Shown here in pieces: positions 1-9,044 of a stretch of DNA of 64,000 nucleotides (positions are counted from its first letter, which is position 1; each line of letters starts with the position of its first letter). The notes under the pieces are model-generated. The model saw only the letters and a program-made list of their open reading frames with translations, did not search any database and was not told the origin of the DNA. This DNA comes from Chitinophaga filiformis (lineage in GTDB: Bacteria; Bacteroidota; Bacteroidia; Chitinophagales; Chitinophagaceae): positions 372,001 to 436,000 of the forward strand of contig NZ_JAKIRP010000001.1 in assembly GCF_021646545.1 (NCBI RefSeq). The letters are read 5' to 3'. The position numbers and the translations under genes were made by a program.

Positions 1-610
1 TAGAGCTTCTGAGAATATTTGAGAGCTCTGTAATGGCCGTTCTCGCACGTTGCGGATTCTCATCTACCAATGCCCGGATGCTGTTCAGGGCATTAAAGAT
101 AAAATGAGGGTTCAACTGCGATTTGATCGTTTTCAGCTCAAGTTCTTTGACCGTACTTTCCAGTTTCAGTTTGTCTACCTGGCTGTTACGGCTACGCTCA
201 ATATAGTGCCACACGAAATAGACCAGCCACCAGATAGCAGTAAGTGTAAATATGGGTAAGAGGAAGGTCAGCGTTTTCTGATCTGTCAGCCCCCGTTGTT
301 GCCACGAGTACCTGAACATGTTCCCCGCTGTAGTAATACCTACGTAAATGATGATGCCAGCGCTAACGGTTAGACCGAAAAAAAGCAGCATCTGGCTCTC
401 AAAACTATATTGGAACCAGTTCAACCTTTTGATGACACTCCGTAAAAGGTGGGTAGCCAGTATCCCAAAGAACATGATCATCAGCAGGTTTATCAGATAG
501 AATGAGCCAAAAGAGCCCGCAAATGAATAGGCAAAGAAAAGATTGACTACTGCATATGTCGTCCAGCCCAGAATCTGACACCACCAATATCTTGATATTC
601 GTTTAAACAT
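1..610 (-). CDS. LytS/YehU-type sensor histidine kinase, N-terminal part
   Basis: The minus-strand frame opens at the ATG at 608-610 and runs off the left edge without a stop, giving 203 residues. The N-terminus (M-F-K-R-I-S-R-Y-W-W) leads into about four hydrophobic segments up to residue ~140. A short linker then enters a His-kinase (PF06580) box with S-Q-L-N-P-H-F-I-F-N; the phosphoacceptor His is residue 169 (codon 104-106). Kinases of this family usually pair with a LytTR response regulator, which would lie beyond the left edge. The ATPase domain is not in the window. The frame and H-box are seen directly; the signal is unknown. Confidence 0.9.
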   Translation of the reverse strand, partial: MFKRISRYWWCQILGWTTYAVVNLFFAYSFAGSFGSFYLINLLMIMFFGILATHLLRSVIKRLNWFQYSFESQMLLFFGLTVSAGIIIYVGITTAGNMFRYSWQQRGLTDQKTLTFLLPIFTLTAIWWLVYFVWHYIERSRNSQVDKLKLESTVKELELKTIKSQLNPHFIFNALNSIRALVDENPQRARTAITELSNILRSS

Positions 611-760
611 CTATCTGAAAATTAGTAAACTACTGCTACATTTCAAAAATACCGATGTGCTTAGCCCACCTTGCCCCAAATGTTATGAGTGGGTTTCCGG
701 CATGGCAGAAGTCCAAATGTGCTGATGTATGGAATAAATGTAGATTAGCACTTTAATTTG

Positions 761-768
761 TACTTTTG
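761..768 (+). promoter_or_regulatory. -7 box TACTTTTG of dxs
   Basis: Exact match to the Bacteroidota -7 consensus TAnnTTTG, 25 bases before the dxs ATG at 794. No clear -33 TTTG was found at the usual distance. It lies downstream of the in-frame ATG at 758, so that ATG is probably not transcribed. Confidence 0.6.
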
Positions 769-793
769 TTTATTAAATCCTGCATCAAGAAGT

Positions 794-2719
794 ATGAATA
801 TTACGCCGGGCCCGTTACTGGGCAAGATCGAAACCCCTGCCGATTTGCGGAATCTCAGTAAAGAGCAGCTGCACGAGGTGAGTGAAGAACTCCGCCAGTT
901 CATTATTGATGTTGTCAGTGTTCATGGTGGCCATTTTGCAGCCAGTCTGGGTGTTGTGGAGCTGAGTGTGGCACTGCATTATGTGTTTAATACCCCGTAT
1001 GACCAACTGGTATGGGACGTGGGACACCAGGCCTATGGTCATAAGATCCTGACAGGCCGGAGAGACGTTTTCCATACTAACCGTAAATATCATGGCATCA
1101 GCGGCTTCCCTAAAAGGGAAGAAAGCGAGTACGACACGTTCGGCGTAGGTCACTCTTCTACCTCCATTTCTGCAGCCCTGGGTATGGCCATCGCTTCCAA
1201 ATACAAAGGCGAAACAGACCGTCAGCACATTGCTGTAATAGGCGATGGAGCCATGACAGCAGGTATGGCATTCGAGGCACTCAACCATGCAGGTGTGGCC
1301 AATGCCAATGTGCTGATCATACTCAATGACAACTGTATGTCCATTGACCCGAATGTGGGCGCATTAAAGGAATACCTGACCGACATTACGACTTCTCCTA
1401 CCTATAATAAACTGCGTGACGACGTATGGAACCTGCTGGGCAAACTGCCGGTAGGTAAGCGCTTTACACGCGACATGGCCTCCAAACTGGAAGCCGGTCT
1501 GAAAGGCGTCGTATCCGGCTCCAGTAACCTGTTCGAATCCCTGAAGCTGCGTTATTTCGGCCCTATTGACGGCCATAATATCGTGAAGCTCGTGGATACC
1601 CTGCAGGACCTGAAAGACATTCCAGGCCCGAAACTATTGCATATCGTGACCACAAAAGGTAAAGGATATGCGCTGGCGGAGAAAGACCAGACCACCTGGC
1701 ATGCTCCGGGCCTGTTTGATAAAATTACCGGCGAGATCTTCAGGAAGCAGCCGGAAAAACCACAGCCACCCAAATACCAGGACGTATTCGGTCACACCAT
1801 CATAGAACTGGCAGAGCAGAACAAGACAGTGATGGGCATTACGCCTGCCATGCCTTCGGGTTCCTCGCTGAAGTTCATGATGGAAAAAATGCCGGACCGC
1901 GCTTTTGACGTGGGCATCTGTGAACAACATGCCGTAACCCTTTCTGCCGGTCTGGCCACACAGGGTATGCGCGTGTTCTGCAACATCTACTCTTCCTTCA
2001 TGCAGAGAGCCTATGACCAGGCTTTACACGACGTGGCTATCCAGAAACTGCCTGTTGTATTCTGCCTGGACCGCGCTGGTCTTGTTGGAGAAGATGGGCC
2101 TACTCACCACGGTGCTTACGACATTGCTTATATGCGTTGTGTACCCAATGTTATCATCAGTTCACCGATGAATGAAGAAGAGTTACGCAACCTGATGTAT
2201 ACCTCCCAGCTGCCCACCCAGCAAATGCCTTTTGTGATCCGCTATCCAAGAGGACAGGGTGTAATGCCTGACTGGAAGCAGCCTTTTAAGGAAATTAAGA
2301 TCGGTACGGGGCGCAAACTGCGCAGCGGAAAAGATATCGCGATCCTTTCCCTTGGCCACCCCGGCAATTTTGTAACCGAAGCCTGCAAGGAATTGCTGGC
2401 CGACGGTTTACAACCAGCTCACTACGATATGCGTTTCGTAAAACCACTGGACGAGGCTTTGCTGCATGAAATATTCAGCGAGTTTGACAAGGTGATAACC
2501 GTGGAAGATGCAGCTGTAACAGGTGGCTTCGGTAGTGCTATCCTGGAGTTTATGGCTATTCACGGCTATAAAGCTGATGTACGTATGCTGGGCATTCCTG
2601 ACCGCATTGTAGAGCATGGCAAACCGGAAGATCTGCACCGCGAATGTGGTTATGACGCCGCTGGTATTGCCGGTGCAGCACGCGCTATGCTGAAAGATAA
2701 GATCACTGTTACTGCCTGA
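794..2719 (+). CDS. dxs: 1-deoxy-D-xylulose-5-phosphate synthase
   Basis: Cytoplasmic thiamine-diphosphate enzyme that condenses pyruvate and glyceraldehyde 3-phosphate in the first step of the MEP isoprenoid pathway. The 641 residues match the family length. The ThDP motif G-D-G is at residues 150-152 with the paired N-D-N ending at N180. The transketolase-like central domain shows C-E-Q-H-A-V and D-R-A-G-L-V-G-E-D-G-P-T-H-H-G. An in-frame ATG exists at 758, but it lies before a -7 box at 761-768, so the ATG at 794 (M-N-I-T-P-G) is chosen. A strong hairpin terminator follows, so the gene is probably transcribed alone. Confidence 0.97.
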   Translation: MNITPGPLLGKIETPADLRNLSKEQLHEVSEELRQFIIDVVSVHGGHFAASLGVVELSVALHYVFNTPYDQLVWDVGHQAYGHKILTGRRDVFHTNRKYHGISGFPKREESEYDTFGVGHSSTSISAALGMAIASKYKGETDRQHIAVIGDGAMTAGMAFEALNHAGVANANVLIILNDNCMSIDPNVGALKEYLTDITTSPTYNKLRDDVWNLLGKLPVGKRFTRDMASKLEAGLKGVVSGSSNLFESLKLRYFGPIDGHNIVKLVDTLQDLKDIPGPKLLHIVTTKGKGYALAEKDQTTWHAPGLFDKITGEIFRKQPEKPQPPKYQDVFGHTIIELAEQNKTVMGITPAMPSGSSLKFMMEKMPDRAFDVGICEQHAVTLSAGLATQGMRVFCNIYSSFMQRAYDQALHDVAIQKLPVVFCLDRAGLVGEDGPTHHGAYDIAYMRCVPNVIISSPMNEEELRNLMYTSQLPTQQMPFVIRYPRGQGVMPDWKQPFKEIKIGTGRKLRSGKDIAILSLGHPGNFVTEACKELLADGLQPAHYDMRFVKPLDEALLHEIFSEFDKVITVEDAAVTGGFGSAILEFMAIHGYKADVRMLGIPDRIVEHGKPEDLHRECGYDAAGIAGAARAMLKDKITVTA

Positions 2720-2749
2720 TAACACAGTCAGCACAACAAAATTACATAT

Positions 2750-2797
2750 GAAGCCACCTTTATGACATTGTTCATACAGGTGGCTTCCTTATTTTTA
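2750..2797 (+). terminator. Rho-independent terminator of dxs
   Basis: Ten-base stem GAAGCCACCT (2750-2759) with AGGTGGCTTC (2778-2787), extended inside by TATGA/TCATA and followed by CTTATTTTT. Confidence 0.85.
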
Positions 2798-2801
2798 TAG
2801 C

Positions 2802-3851
2802 ATGGATGAATTGTATATACACCTCCGCATCAGGGAGGTCATAGCAGAAACACAGGATGCATTTACCTACAGGCTGGAAACGATCGATGGGCAACCGCTG
2901 GAATATCAGGCAGGACAATTCATTACCTTTCTGATCTACCTGCATGGAACAGAATACAGGCGCTCTTATTCCTTCAGTTCTACCCCTGGAATTGACCCGT
3001 ATCCATCTGTCACCATCCGTGAGAAACAGAACGGGGAAATATCACGTCACATTCTGCATCACTGGAAAGCCGGCGATCAGGTTACCGCATTATTGCCCTC
3101 CGGCCGCTTTACTCTGCCCGGGCATGCTACCACACCGCGCGATATCTTTCTGCTGGGTGCAGGGAGCGGTATTACGCCGCTTTTTTCCATTTTGAAGGAG
3201 GTCCTCCATAATGAGCCTACGGCGCATATTAAGCTTATTTATAGCAATACTTCTGAAAAGCGCACTATTTTCCATGTACAGTTGCAGGAGCTGTTGACAC
3301 AGTTCCCTCAACAACTGCACATTATTCATTTATACAGCAGTGATCCCGATCAGATTATCCGCAGGCTCAGCAATCTTTCGCTGGAACCATTGGTCCAGCA
3401 ACAGCTCCGCTATGGGAAGCAGGATGCCCAGTTCTTTGTATGCGGCCCACCGGAATATATGCGTATGGCACTATTAACCCTCACTTATATGGGTTTTGAA
3501 GAGGGACAGTTGCATAAGGAGAATTTCGTGGTAAATACGGCTCCGCAGCTGGCAAGAATAGGCACGCCGGACGATAGTTCCATGAAAACAGTGGAATTAC
3601 ATCTGCGTGGCGGAGTGCATAAAATCTCCATTCCCGGCAATCACAATATATTGGGTGAAGCGCTTGCACAAGGCATCGCTATACCGTATAGCTGCAAAGG
3701 CGGTGTTTGCGGTTCCTGTACTGCCCGCTGTACAAAGGGTAAAGTGTGGATGGCCCTGAATGAAGTGCTAACGGACAAAGAAATTGAGCAGGGCTTCGTC
3801 CTCACCTGCACCGGTTATGCGGTTAGTGCAGAAGTAGTGATCGAGATATAA
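2802..3851 (+). CDS. PaaE-like flavin/2Fe-2S NAD(P)H oxidoreductase
   Basis: A 349-residue electron-transfer protein of the ferredoxin-reductase/phenol-hydroxylase-reductase type. The FAD domain has R-R-S-Y-S-F-S-S (53-60). The nucleotide domain has G-A-G-S-G-I-T-P. A C-terminal plant-type ferredoxin domain has 2Fe-2S cysteines C298, C303, C306 and C336. This order (FAD, NAD, Fe-S) is that of PaaE, the reductase of phenylacetyl-CoA epoxidase, but no paaABCD genes are nearby, so the partner oxygenase or desaturase is unknown. The gene starts just after the dxs terminator. A second reductase of the same superfamily without the Fe-S domain is at 45477-46196. Confidence 0.9.
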   Translation: MDELYIHLRIREVIAETQDAFTYRLETIDGQPLEYQAGQFITFLIYLHGTEYRRSYSFSSTPGIDPYPSVTIREKQNGEISRHILHHWKAGDQVTALLPSGRFTLPGHATTPRDIFLLGAGSGITPLFSILKEVLHNEPTAHIKLIYSNTSEKRTIFHVQLQELLTQFPQQLHIIHLYSSDPDQIIRRLSNLSLEPLVQQQLRYGKQDAQFFVCGPPEYMRMALLTLTYMGFEEGQLHKENFVVNTAPQLARIGTPDDSSMKTVELHLRGGVHKISIPGNHNILGEALAQGIAIPYSCKGGVCGSCTARCTKGKVWMALNEVLTDKEIEQGFVLTCTGYAVSAEVVIEI

Positions 3852-3861
3852 GCTTTATACT

Positions 3862-4236
3862 TTACGAAAAAGCACTGAAAGCTTTAAACTCATCCCGTAA
3901 TTCGTTATACAGTTTCCTGAATGTATGCATACGGTCCTGCAGAACGTCAAAGTCATCTACGGGACGGTCGTCATGCAGTATGAGAGGTTTCCCGTTGTTC
4001 GATATCTTTTTTGCGGATTGTTTCAGATCATGACGCAATTCGTCTGCTTTTTCCTCCTGACAGATAAACTGGTTCTGGAAGTGCTCGATCTGGGCCAGGG
4101 ACTCATCATCAGTTTTTGAGAGAGAGAACTGCTCTAACTGGCTGCGCATAGACCGGATGGACTCCCTGGTATTGTTCACTTCGTCCTTCCAGTTACTGAT
4201 CTGTTCGAGATCTGAAGTTTGTGCGGATACTTCCAT
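3862..4236 (-). CDS. hypothetical coiled-coil protein
   Basis: A 124-residue acidic, highly charged protein with no signal peptide or membrane segment. Runs of Glu, Gln, Lys and Arg with spaced Leu/Ile (for example T-R-E-S-I-R-S-M-R-S-Q-L-E-Q-F) suggest long helices or a coiled coil. The frame could start at 4290, but M-E-V-S-A-Q-T at 4236 is the more natural start because the upstream residues are hydrophobic and non-protein-like. I do not recognise the family. It faces dxs/PaaE-like genes convergently and lies downstream of the Dps/pirin genes behind a terminator-like hairpin. Confidence 0.7.
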   Translation of the reverse strand: MEVSAQTSDLEQISNWKDEVNNTRESIRSMRSQLEQFSLSKTDDESLAQIEHFQNQFICQEEKADELRHDLKQSAKKISNNGKPLILHDDRPVDDFDVLQDRMHTFRKLYNELRDEFKAFSAFS

Positions 4237-4315
4237 GTGTATTGATTTTAACGTTAAATAATTAAGCAATACAATATTTGTCCGTAACACATTTCTAAGT
4301 TACAAAGCTTTTTTC

Positions 4316-4347
4316 AATTAGGAATTAGGAATTAAGAACCAGGAATT
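4316..4347. repeat. short AATTAGG-type tandem repeat
   Basis: AATTAGG occurs twice in tandem, then degenerate copies follow (AATTAAG, then AGGAATT). It lies in the gap between the coiled-coil gene and the dps terminator. It may be slippage or an intergenic repeat; no function is implied. Confidence 0.5.
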
Positions 4348-4375
4348 GCAGTTTGCGTTTATTTATTACTTTAAT

Positions 4376-4425
4376 AAAAAAGCTGTTATATAAGAAGTAT
4401 ATTCTTCCTATACAACAGCCTTTTT
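4376..4425 (-). terminator. terminator hairpin of dps, possibly bidirectional
   Basis: GCTGTT (4382-4387) pairs with AACAGC (4414-4419), with further imperfect A/T-rich pairing inside. It is flanked by an A-run on the left (T-run on the minus strand) and a T-run on the right. Confidence 0.7.
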
Positions 4426-4439
4426 ACTATTCGTGATTA

Positions 4440-4916
4440 CTATTTCAGATAAGCATTATACATCCATACCAGCTTCTCCTGTTCGCGGATGTAAGTAGTG
4501 ATAAGGTCATTGGTTCCATCATCTCCCACTTCACTGCTCACAGCAGCCACTTCTCTTTCAATTTCGATCAGTGATTGCAGACCGGAAAGTACATGTTGCA
4601 CACATACTATATCTTTACCTTCATTCTTCACTTCCACTACGGTCGATTGTTCTATATAATCAGAGAATGCATGTGTAGGCGTAAATCCAAGCGTTAATAT
4701 CCTTTCTGCGATCTCGTCTATCTTCGTCAATGCATCGGTATACAGTTCTTCAAATTTTGCATGTAAGGTGAAGAATTTATCGCCGCGTATATTCCAGTGA
4801 AACCCGCGTACATTCATATAAAACAACTGGTAAGTGGCCAGCAGTGTATTCAGTTTATGAGCAAGTTCCTTTGATGTTTTCTTTTCAAGTCCAATGTTCG
4901 TTGTTGCAGTACTCAT
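4440..4916 (-). CDS. dps: Dps family DNA-protecting ferritin-like protein
   Basis: A 158-residue mini-ferritin that oxidises and stores iron in a dodecamer and protects DNA during starvation or peroxide stress. The ferroxidase ligands fit the family spacing exactly: H40, H52, E56 (+16), D67 (+27) and E71 (+31). An upstream in-frame ATG at 4946 overlaps the pirin stop; the start at 4916 (M-S-T-A-T-T-N) gives the usual Dps length and a short polar N-tail. It lies 26 bases downstream of the pirin gene, so the two are probably co-transcribed. Confidence 0.93.
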   Translation of the reverse strand: MSTATTNIGLEKKTSKELAHKLNTLLATYQLFYMNVRGFHWNIRGDKFFTLHAKFEELYTDALTKIDEIAERILTLGFTPTHAFSDYIEQSTVVEVKNEGKDIVCVQHVLSGLQSLIEIEREVAAVSSEVGDDGTNDLITTYIREQEKLVWMYNAYLK

Positions 4917-4942
4917 AGTGAAATATTTTTGGGTAATATTAA

Positions 4943-5653
4943 TCAACTCATCGGTACATCGATCAACAAAAAGTCTGCCGCTTTGAGCGCTTTTACCGTC
5001 GCAATATCATACTTGCTTAAACCAATAGCATCACGGCGTTTCAGCACTTCTCCCGCTACTTCCACTTCACCTTCCAGTACCATCAGATAACTGCCATGCT
5101 GTGCCATTTTTGGTGCAATGTCCACAGTTTGTCCTTCCTCAAAATGACCTAAAGAAAACCATGCATCCTGATTGATGAGTAACGCATCACTATTGGCTTC
5201 CGGCGATACAACAACCTGCAGCTTGTTTACTCTGTCAGCAAGTTCAAATGCCTGTTGCTGATAACGCGGTTTAACGTTACGCAGCTTAGGGAATACCCAT
5301 ATCTGCAACAGGCTGGCAGGATCTGTTTTGGATGCATTGAACTCAGAATGTGATATCCCGGTACCGGCGCTCATGATCTGCACTTCATTACTGCGGATGA
5401 TCTCATGTCTGCCCGTGTTGTCACGATGTTCAAGCGCACCGCTGAGCGGGATGGTCACTATTTCCATATTATCGTGCGGATGTGTTCCAAACCCCATCCC
5501 ACCCTTGATTGTATCGTCGTTCAGTACACGTAATGCACCAAAATGTATGCGCTCAGGATTGTAATAACCAGCAAAGCTGAATGTGTGATAGCTCTGTAAC
5601 CAGCCATGATTGGCAAAGCTGCGGGAATCTGCTCTGTGAATGATCTTTTCCAT
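4943..5653 (-). CDS. pirin family bicupin
   Basis: A 236-residue two-cupin protein of the YhaK/pirin type, some members of which are quercetin 2,3-dioxygenases. Metal ligands are visible in the N-terminal cupin: H58 and H60 in T-H-P-H-D-N-M-E, then H102 and E104 in S-H-S-E-F-N. The start at 5653 is chosen over 5680 because AAAGGAG stands shortly before it. The dps gene follows closely. Pirins are often found with redox-stress genes and that fits here; the substrate cannot be told. Confidence 0.9.
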   Translation of the reverse strand: MEKIIHRADSRSFANHGWLQSYHTFSFAGYYNPERIHFGALRVLNDDTIKGGMGFGTHPHDNMEIVTIPLSGALEHRDNTGRHEIIRSNEVQIMSAGTGISHSEFNASKTDPASLLQIWVFPKLRNVKPRYQQQAFELADRVNKLQVVVSPEANSDALLINQDAWFSLGHFEEGQTVDIAPKMAQHGSYLMVLEGEVEVAGEVLKRRDAIGLSKYDIATVKALKAADFLLIDVPMS

Positions 5654-5746
5654 AAAATCTTTTCTCCTTTTACAATACAAATATCCTCATTAGATACAGG
5701 CTGGTAAATGGATTGCTTGATGAAAAGAGTGGACTATTTATACAAT

Positions 5747-5780
5747 AAAAAAATCCCGTTCTCTCATGAAGAGAACGGGA
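5747..5780 (-). terminator. terminator of the osmC-like gene
   Basis: Perfect ten-base stem TCCCGTTCTC (5754-5763) / GAGAACGGGA (5771-5780) with a seven-base loop. The A-run at 5747-5753 is a T-run in the minus-strand direction. Confidence 0.9.
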
Positions 5781-5800
5781 CCTTATAGAAGCATGTTGCG

Positions 5801-6211
5801 TTATACCAGTTGAGCATCCAGCGTAATCTCTGTATTCAGCAATTTGGAGATAGGGCAGTTAGTTCTTGCTTCTTCTGCCAGCTCAGCAAACTTAGCTTTG
5901 TCCAGGCCTGGAACAGTTGCTTTCAATTCCAGATGGCTGCTTGTAATAGCACCATTATCCAGTGTAATAGTCGCTTTAGTATCCAGGTTTTCAGGTGTGA
6001 AACCTGCACCTGACAAAAGGAAACTCAGCTTCATGGTAAAACATCCTGAATGCGCAGCTGCTATCAGTTCTTCAGGATTCGTACCTGTACCATCCTCAAA
6101 GCGGCTTTTGTAAGAATATGCTGTATTGCTTAATACACCAGACTGTGAGCTTACTGTACCTTTTCCATCTTTACCGGTACCTTTCCAGTTGGCGGATGCA
6201 GATCTTTTCAT
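5801..6211 (-). CDS. osmC: OsmC/OhrA family peroxiredoxin-like protein
   Basis: A 136-residue thiol peroxidase family member that detoxifies organic hydroperoxides in the cytoplasm. Both redox cysteines are present: C57 in H-S-G-C-F-T-M and C119 in T-N-C-P-I-S-K-L. The acidic N-P-E-E pair (E47, E48) and the domain order are of OsmC type. The open frame extends 40 codons upstream, but M-K-R-S-A-S-A-N-W is the family-typical start. The gene has its own terminator. It belongs to a local stress-gene cluster with Dps, pirin and YceI. Confidence 0.92.
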   Translation of the reverse strand: MKRSASANWKGTGKDGKGTVSSQSGVLSNTAYSYKSRFEDGTGTNPEELIAAAHSGCFTMKLSFLLSGAGFTPENLDTKATITLDNGAITSSHLELKATVPGLDKAKFAELAEEARTNCPISKLLNTEITLDAQLV

Positions 6212-6334
6212 GATTAAAGCGTTTGAATAGTTTAATGAATAAAGTGAATTGAAGGTGGTTATGGGGCTGAAATTACTATTTCTTTTTTTGTTTAGGAAAG
6301 AGTATTCCCACGTAGAGTTTTCTCTACACACACG

Positions 6335-6373
6335 CCAAAAACAAAAGACCGGATGAAATGTTTCACCCGGTCT
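6335..6373 (-). terminator. terminator of the yceI-like gene
   Basis: Stem AGACCGG (6346-6352) with CCGGTCT (6367-6373), continued by TGAAA/TTTCA. The A-rich stretch at 6336-6345 reads as a T-rich tract on the minus strand. The rest of the 304-base gap 6212-6515 shows nothing else recognisable. Confidence 0.8.
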
Positions 6374-6515
6374 ACACTATTTCTGGCAATCATCCTCAAA
6401 AAAACTTCTTTCTCCACGTCATTGCTTACACTATTTCCATGTCCGAACTTCTTATTCCTCGCTATTAGACATTTAACGGCAATGACTGATGCCAGTATGT
6501 ATTGATAGTTTACGC

Positions 6516-7043
6516 TTAACCTTGTTTTACCAGCTGTACTCCCGCCTGCAGTTTCACTTCATCGCTCAGCATGATACCACCTGTTTCTGTTACTGCATTG
6601 TATGTAAGTCCGAAATCCTTTCTGTTGATCTTACCTTTAATTTCAAAGCCTGCTTTGGTCTGGCCATATGGATCTTTTTGGATACCATTGTATTCCACAT
6701 CCAACTCTACCGGTTTGGTAACACCACGGATCGTCAGATTGCCAGTCACTTTATACTCATCGCTGCCTTTCTTGGTTACACCGGTAGAAGCAAATGTGAT
6801 TTTAGGATACTGTGCAGCATGGAAGAAATCTTCTGCCTTTAAGTGCTCATCACGCTGTTCGTTTTTGGTAGAGATGCTATTAACATCTGCTTCGAAGGTG
6901 ATCTTAGCATCGGTGAAGTCGTCGTTGCTGCTCTCTACTGTTGCATCATATGTACCAAAGTACCCTGTCACATTAGAGATCATCAGGTGTCTGATCTTAA
7001 ATTCTACTTCACTGTGCATTGGGTCGATTTTCCAGATTGCCAT
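6516..7043 (-). CDS. YceI family polyisoprenoid-binding-like protein
   Basis: A 175-residue lipocalin-like beta-barrel of the YceI family. It starts W-K-I-D-P-M-H-S-E-V-E-F and carries the family signatures F-H-A-A-Q-Y-P-K-I-T-F and G-N-L-T-I-R-G-V-T-K-P. Other members bind a long isoprenoid in the barrel. Unlike E. coli YceI it has no signal peptide, so this copy should be cytoplasmic. Its own terminator lies at 6335-6373. The upstream region has repeated ACTTAAA units at about 7033-7055 but no consensus -7 box. A stress role is inferred from the neighbours only. Confidence 0.9.
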   Translation of the reverse strand: MAIWKIDPMHSEVEFKIRHLMISNVTGYFGTYDATVESSNDDFTDAKITFEADVNSISTKNEQRDEHLKAEDFFHAAQYPKITFASTGVTKKGSDEYKVTGNLTIRGVTKPVELDVEYNGIQKDPYGQTKAGFEIKGKINRKDFGLTYNAVTETGGIMLSDEVKLQAGVQLVKQG

Positions 7044-7297
7044 AACTTTAAGTGTTTTTAAGTTTAGTGTTTTTTTAAGTATGCGTCGTTTCAGTCTGTC
7101 TTTCTAAAATATTGATTAGCAAGCCATATCTACCCCTATTACTGTGCCATTCTATTTTTAATTTTCCTCTTTCGTCCTTGCTGATATCTCCGTTTCATTA
7201 AGACAATACAAAATTACACGTTGCAACAAATATTCGAAATGGATAGAATGACTTAATAGGTGTACTTTTTTTTATTACGCGCCTTTTTTACACATTA

Positions 7298-8197
7298 TTA
7301 AACACTTGCGCGCGAAGCATCCTTAAATTCTGATGGAGTCTGATTGGTATATTTCTTAAAGAAGCGACTAAAGTAATGAGGATCGTCAAAGCCAAGTTTA
7401 TATGCTATTTCCTTGGCGGAAAGGTCTGTATTGTAAAGATAACGCTGCGCTTCCAGAATCACGCGGTTGCGGATATGCTCTCCGGCGGTAATACCTGACA
7501 GCTGTTTGCTGATCTCATTCAGCAAAACCGGTTTTATGTGAAGTATGCCCGCATAGTCGGAAACATTCTTCAGGGTAGTGTATTTTTCTTCGATCAGGTT
7601 CTTAAACTGGAGGAACAAAGAACTGTTATGACCCGCATGTTGTTCCGGCGCCACCAGCATACTACTACCTTTAATACGGGACGCCAGCACCAGGAAATAC
7701 CGTAATAATCCATGGAACGCCGTCTCATAGTCTGCAGCCTGCTCATTCACCTCCTTCATCATCATATGCACCACCATCTCAAAATCCTTCTCCTGTTCGG
7801 CTGTAAGGGTAATAACACTGCTGAACTGATTATTGAAGAAAAGAGAGGAATTGATACCCATGAGGGAGGCCGCCTGGTCTTTCAGACACATGAAGGCATC
7901 CTGGAAGGCGATCATATATCCTTCTATTTTCTCACTAAACTCCATTTTATGGACCTGGCCGGGCGCCAGGAAGAAAAGGGTGTTCTTTTTCACGGCATGG
8001 GTCACCGTGTCAATAGTATTGGTAAGCTGCCCCTTTTTGATCCAGTAGATGGTATAAAAGTCATGGCGGTGAGGAACGCCATTGCTGGCGAAGAACCCGT
8101 CTCCCAGTTCACACAGGCCTGACACCACAAACTTGGGGTCCGTCTGTGCATACCTGGGTAGCGGTACTATTTCTATATGTGCCCGTTTATCACTCAT
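7298..8197 (-). CDS. AraC family transcriptional regulator with N-terminal cupin
   Basis: A 299-residue regulator. The N-terminal cupin-like domain contains V-P-H-R-H-D-F-Y-T-I-Y-W and a later P-G-Q-V-H. The C-terminal ~100 residues form the double helix-turn-helix (L-S-A-K-E-I-A-Y-K-L-G-F and H-Y-F-S-R-F-F-K-K-Y). Its ATG overlaps the scpA stop as ATGA, so it is translated from the scpA message. Its target is unknown; the yceI-like gene lies immediately downstream on the same strand. Confidence 0.92.
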   Translation of the reverse strand: MSDKRAHIEIVPLPRYAQTDPKFVVSGLCELGDGFFASNGVPHRHDFYTIYWIKKGQLTNTIDTVTHAVKKNTLFFLAPGQVHKMEFSEKIEGYMIAFQDAFMCLKDQAASLMGINSSLFFNNQFSSVITLTAEQEKDFEMVVHMMMKEVNEQAADYETAFHGLLRYFLVLASRIKGSSMLVAPEQHAGHNSSLFLQFKNLIEEKYTTLKNVSDYAGILHIKPVLLNEISKQLSGITAGEHIRNRVILEAQRYLYNTDLSAKEIAYKLGFDDPHYFSRFFKKYTNQTPSEFKDASRASV

Positions 8198-8976
8198 TCA
8201 AATGTACCGGGTACTTCCACTTCCCGGTCTTCAGGCTCAATGTAATCAATTATAAAGTTATTCCGGCCTTCTCCCACCATAATTCCCAGATGTTTCATCT
8301 GCACCAGCTCCAGCATACCCAGGAAGAGGAAGATTGCATGCACCCTGTCCCGGCACAGATCGAAGATCTTCTCGAAAGCGAGCGTCTTTTCCCTGCGTGC
8401 CAGGTCGATCATATATTCGCGGGAACCTTCCATGGTGTAGTCATACTTATATACGACGTGCTGCGGCTTGTTTTCCCGCTGTTTTACGCGCTGCATCACC
8501 TTTTCGAAGGTCTTGGTCAGCTTAAAGAGCGTCAGTGTCTGTACCTCTGTTCCTTCACTGGTAGCTTCCCCGATGGCTGCCAGTTCCCTGGCAATATTAC
8601 CACGTTTGATCTGCAACATGCGTTCCGCTTCCTTCTCTGCCAGTTCTGCCGCCGCCTGCTTGAAACGCTTGTATTCCAGTATCTTATCGATCAATTCCTG
8701 GCGGGGGTCAATTTCCAGTCCCTGTTCATCCAGCTCTTTACGGGGCAGCAGCATTTTTGCCTTGATACGCATCAGGGTAGACACGAAAAGGATAAATTCA
8801 CTGGCCAGTTCGATGTTGAGCGCCTCCAGGTGATGTATATAATCCAGGAAATCCTGGGTGATGGTCGTAATAGGAATATTATAAATGTCCAGCTCGTCCC
8901 TCTCTATAAAGAAGAGCAACAGGTCAAATGGCCCCTCAAACTGGGGCAGTTTTATCTTGTATGAGTTGTCATTCAT
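8194..8976 (-). CDS. scpA: segregation and condensation protein A
   Basis: The 260-residue kleisin subunit of the SMC-ScpAB condensin that bridges the Smc heads during chromosome segregation. The hallmark N-terminus is present: F-E-G-P-F-D-L-L-L-F-F-I, then E-L-D-I-Y-N-I-P-I. A long helical middle (residues ~85-150) is followed by a small C-terminal winged helix. The start at 8976 is chosen over 8997 because M-N-D-N-S-Y-K fits the family. A -7 box is at 9045-9052. The downstream AraC gene overlaps by four bases. scpB is not in the window. Confidence 0.94.
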   Translation of the reverse strand: MNDNSYKIKLPQFEGPFDLLLFFIERDELDIYNIPITTITQDFLDYIHHLEALNIELASEFILFVSTLMRIKAKMLLPRKELDEQGLEIDPRQELIDKILEYKRFKQAAAELAEKEAERMLQIKRGNIARELAAIGEATSEGTEVQTLTLFKLTKTFEKVMQRVKQRENKPQHVVYKYDYTMEGSREYMIDLARREKTLAFEKIFDLCRDRVHAIFLFLGMLELVQMKHLGIMVGEGRNNFIIDYIEPEDREVEVPGTFE

Positions 8977-9044
8977 AATGTTACGTATGGATTTCACTTA
9001 TCTGCCGGCAACTGATCTGTTACAGCACTGCAAGTGAAATCCAC

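Noticed and set aside
758..793. Twelve-codon upstream extension of dxs
   Set aside because: It overlaps the -7 box at 761-768 and adds residues not typical of the family.
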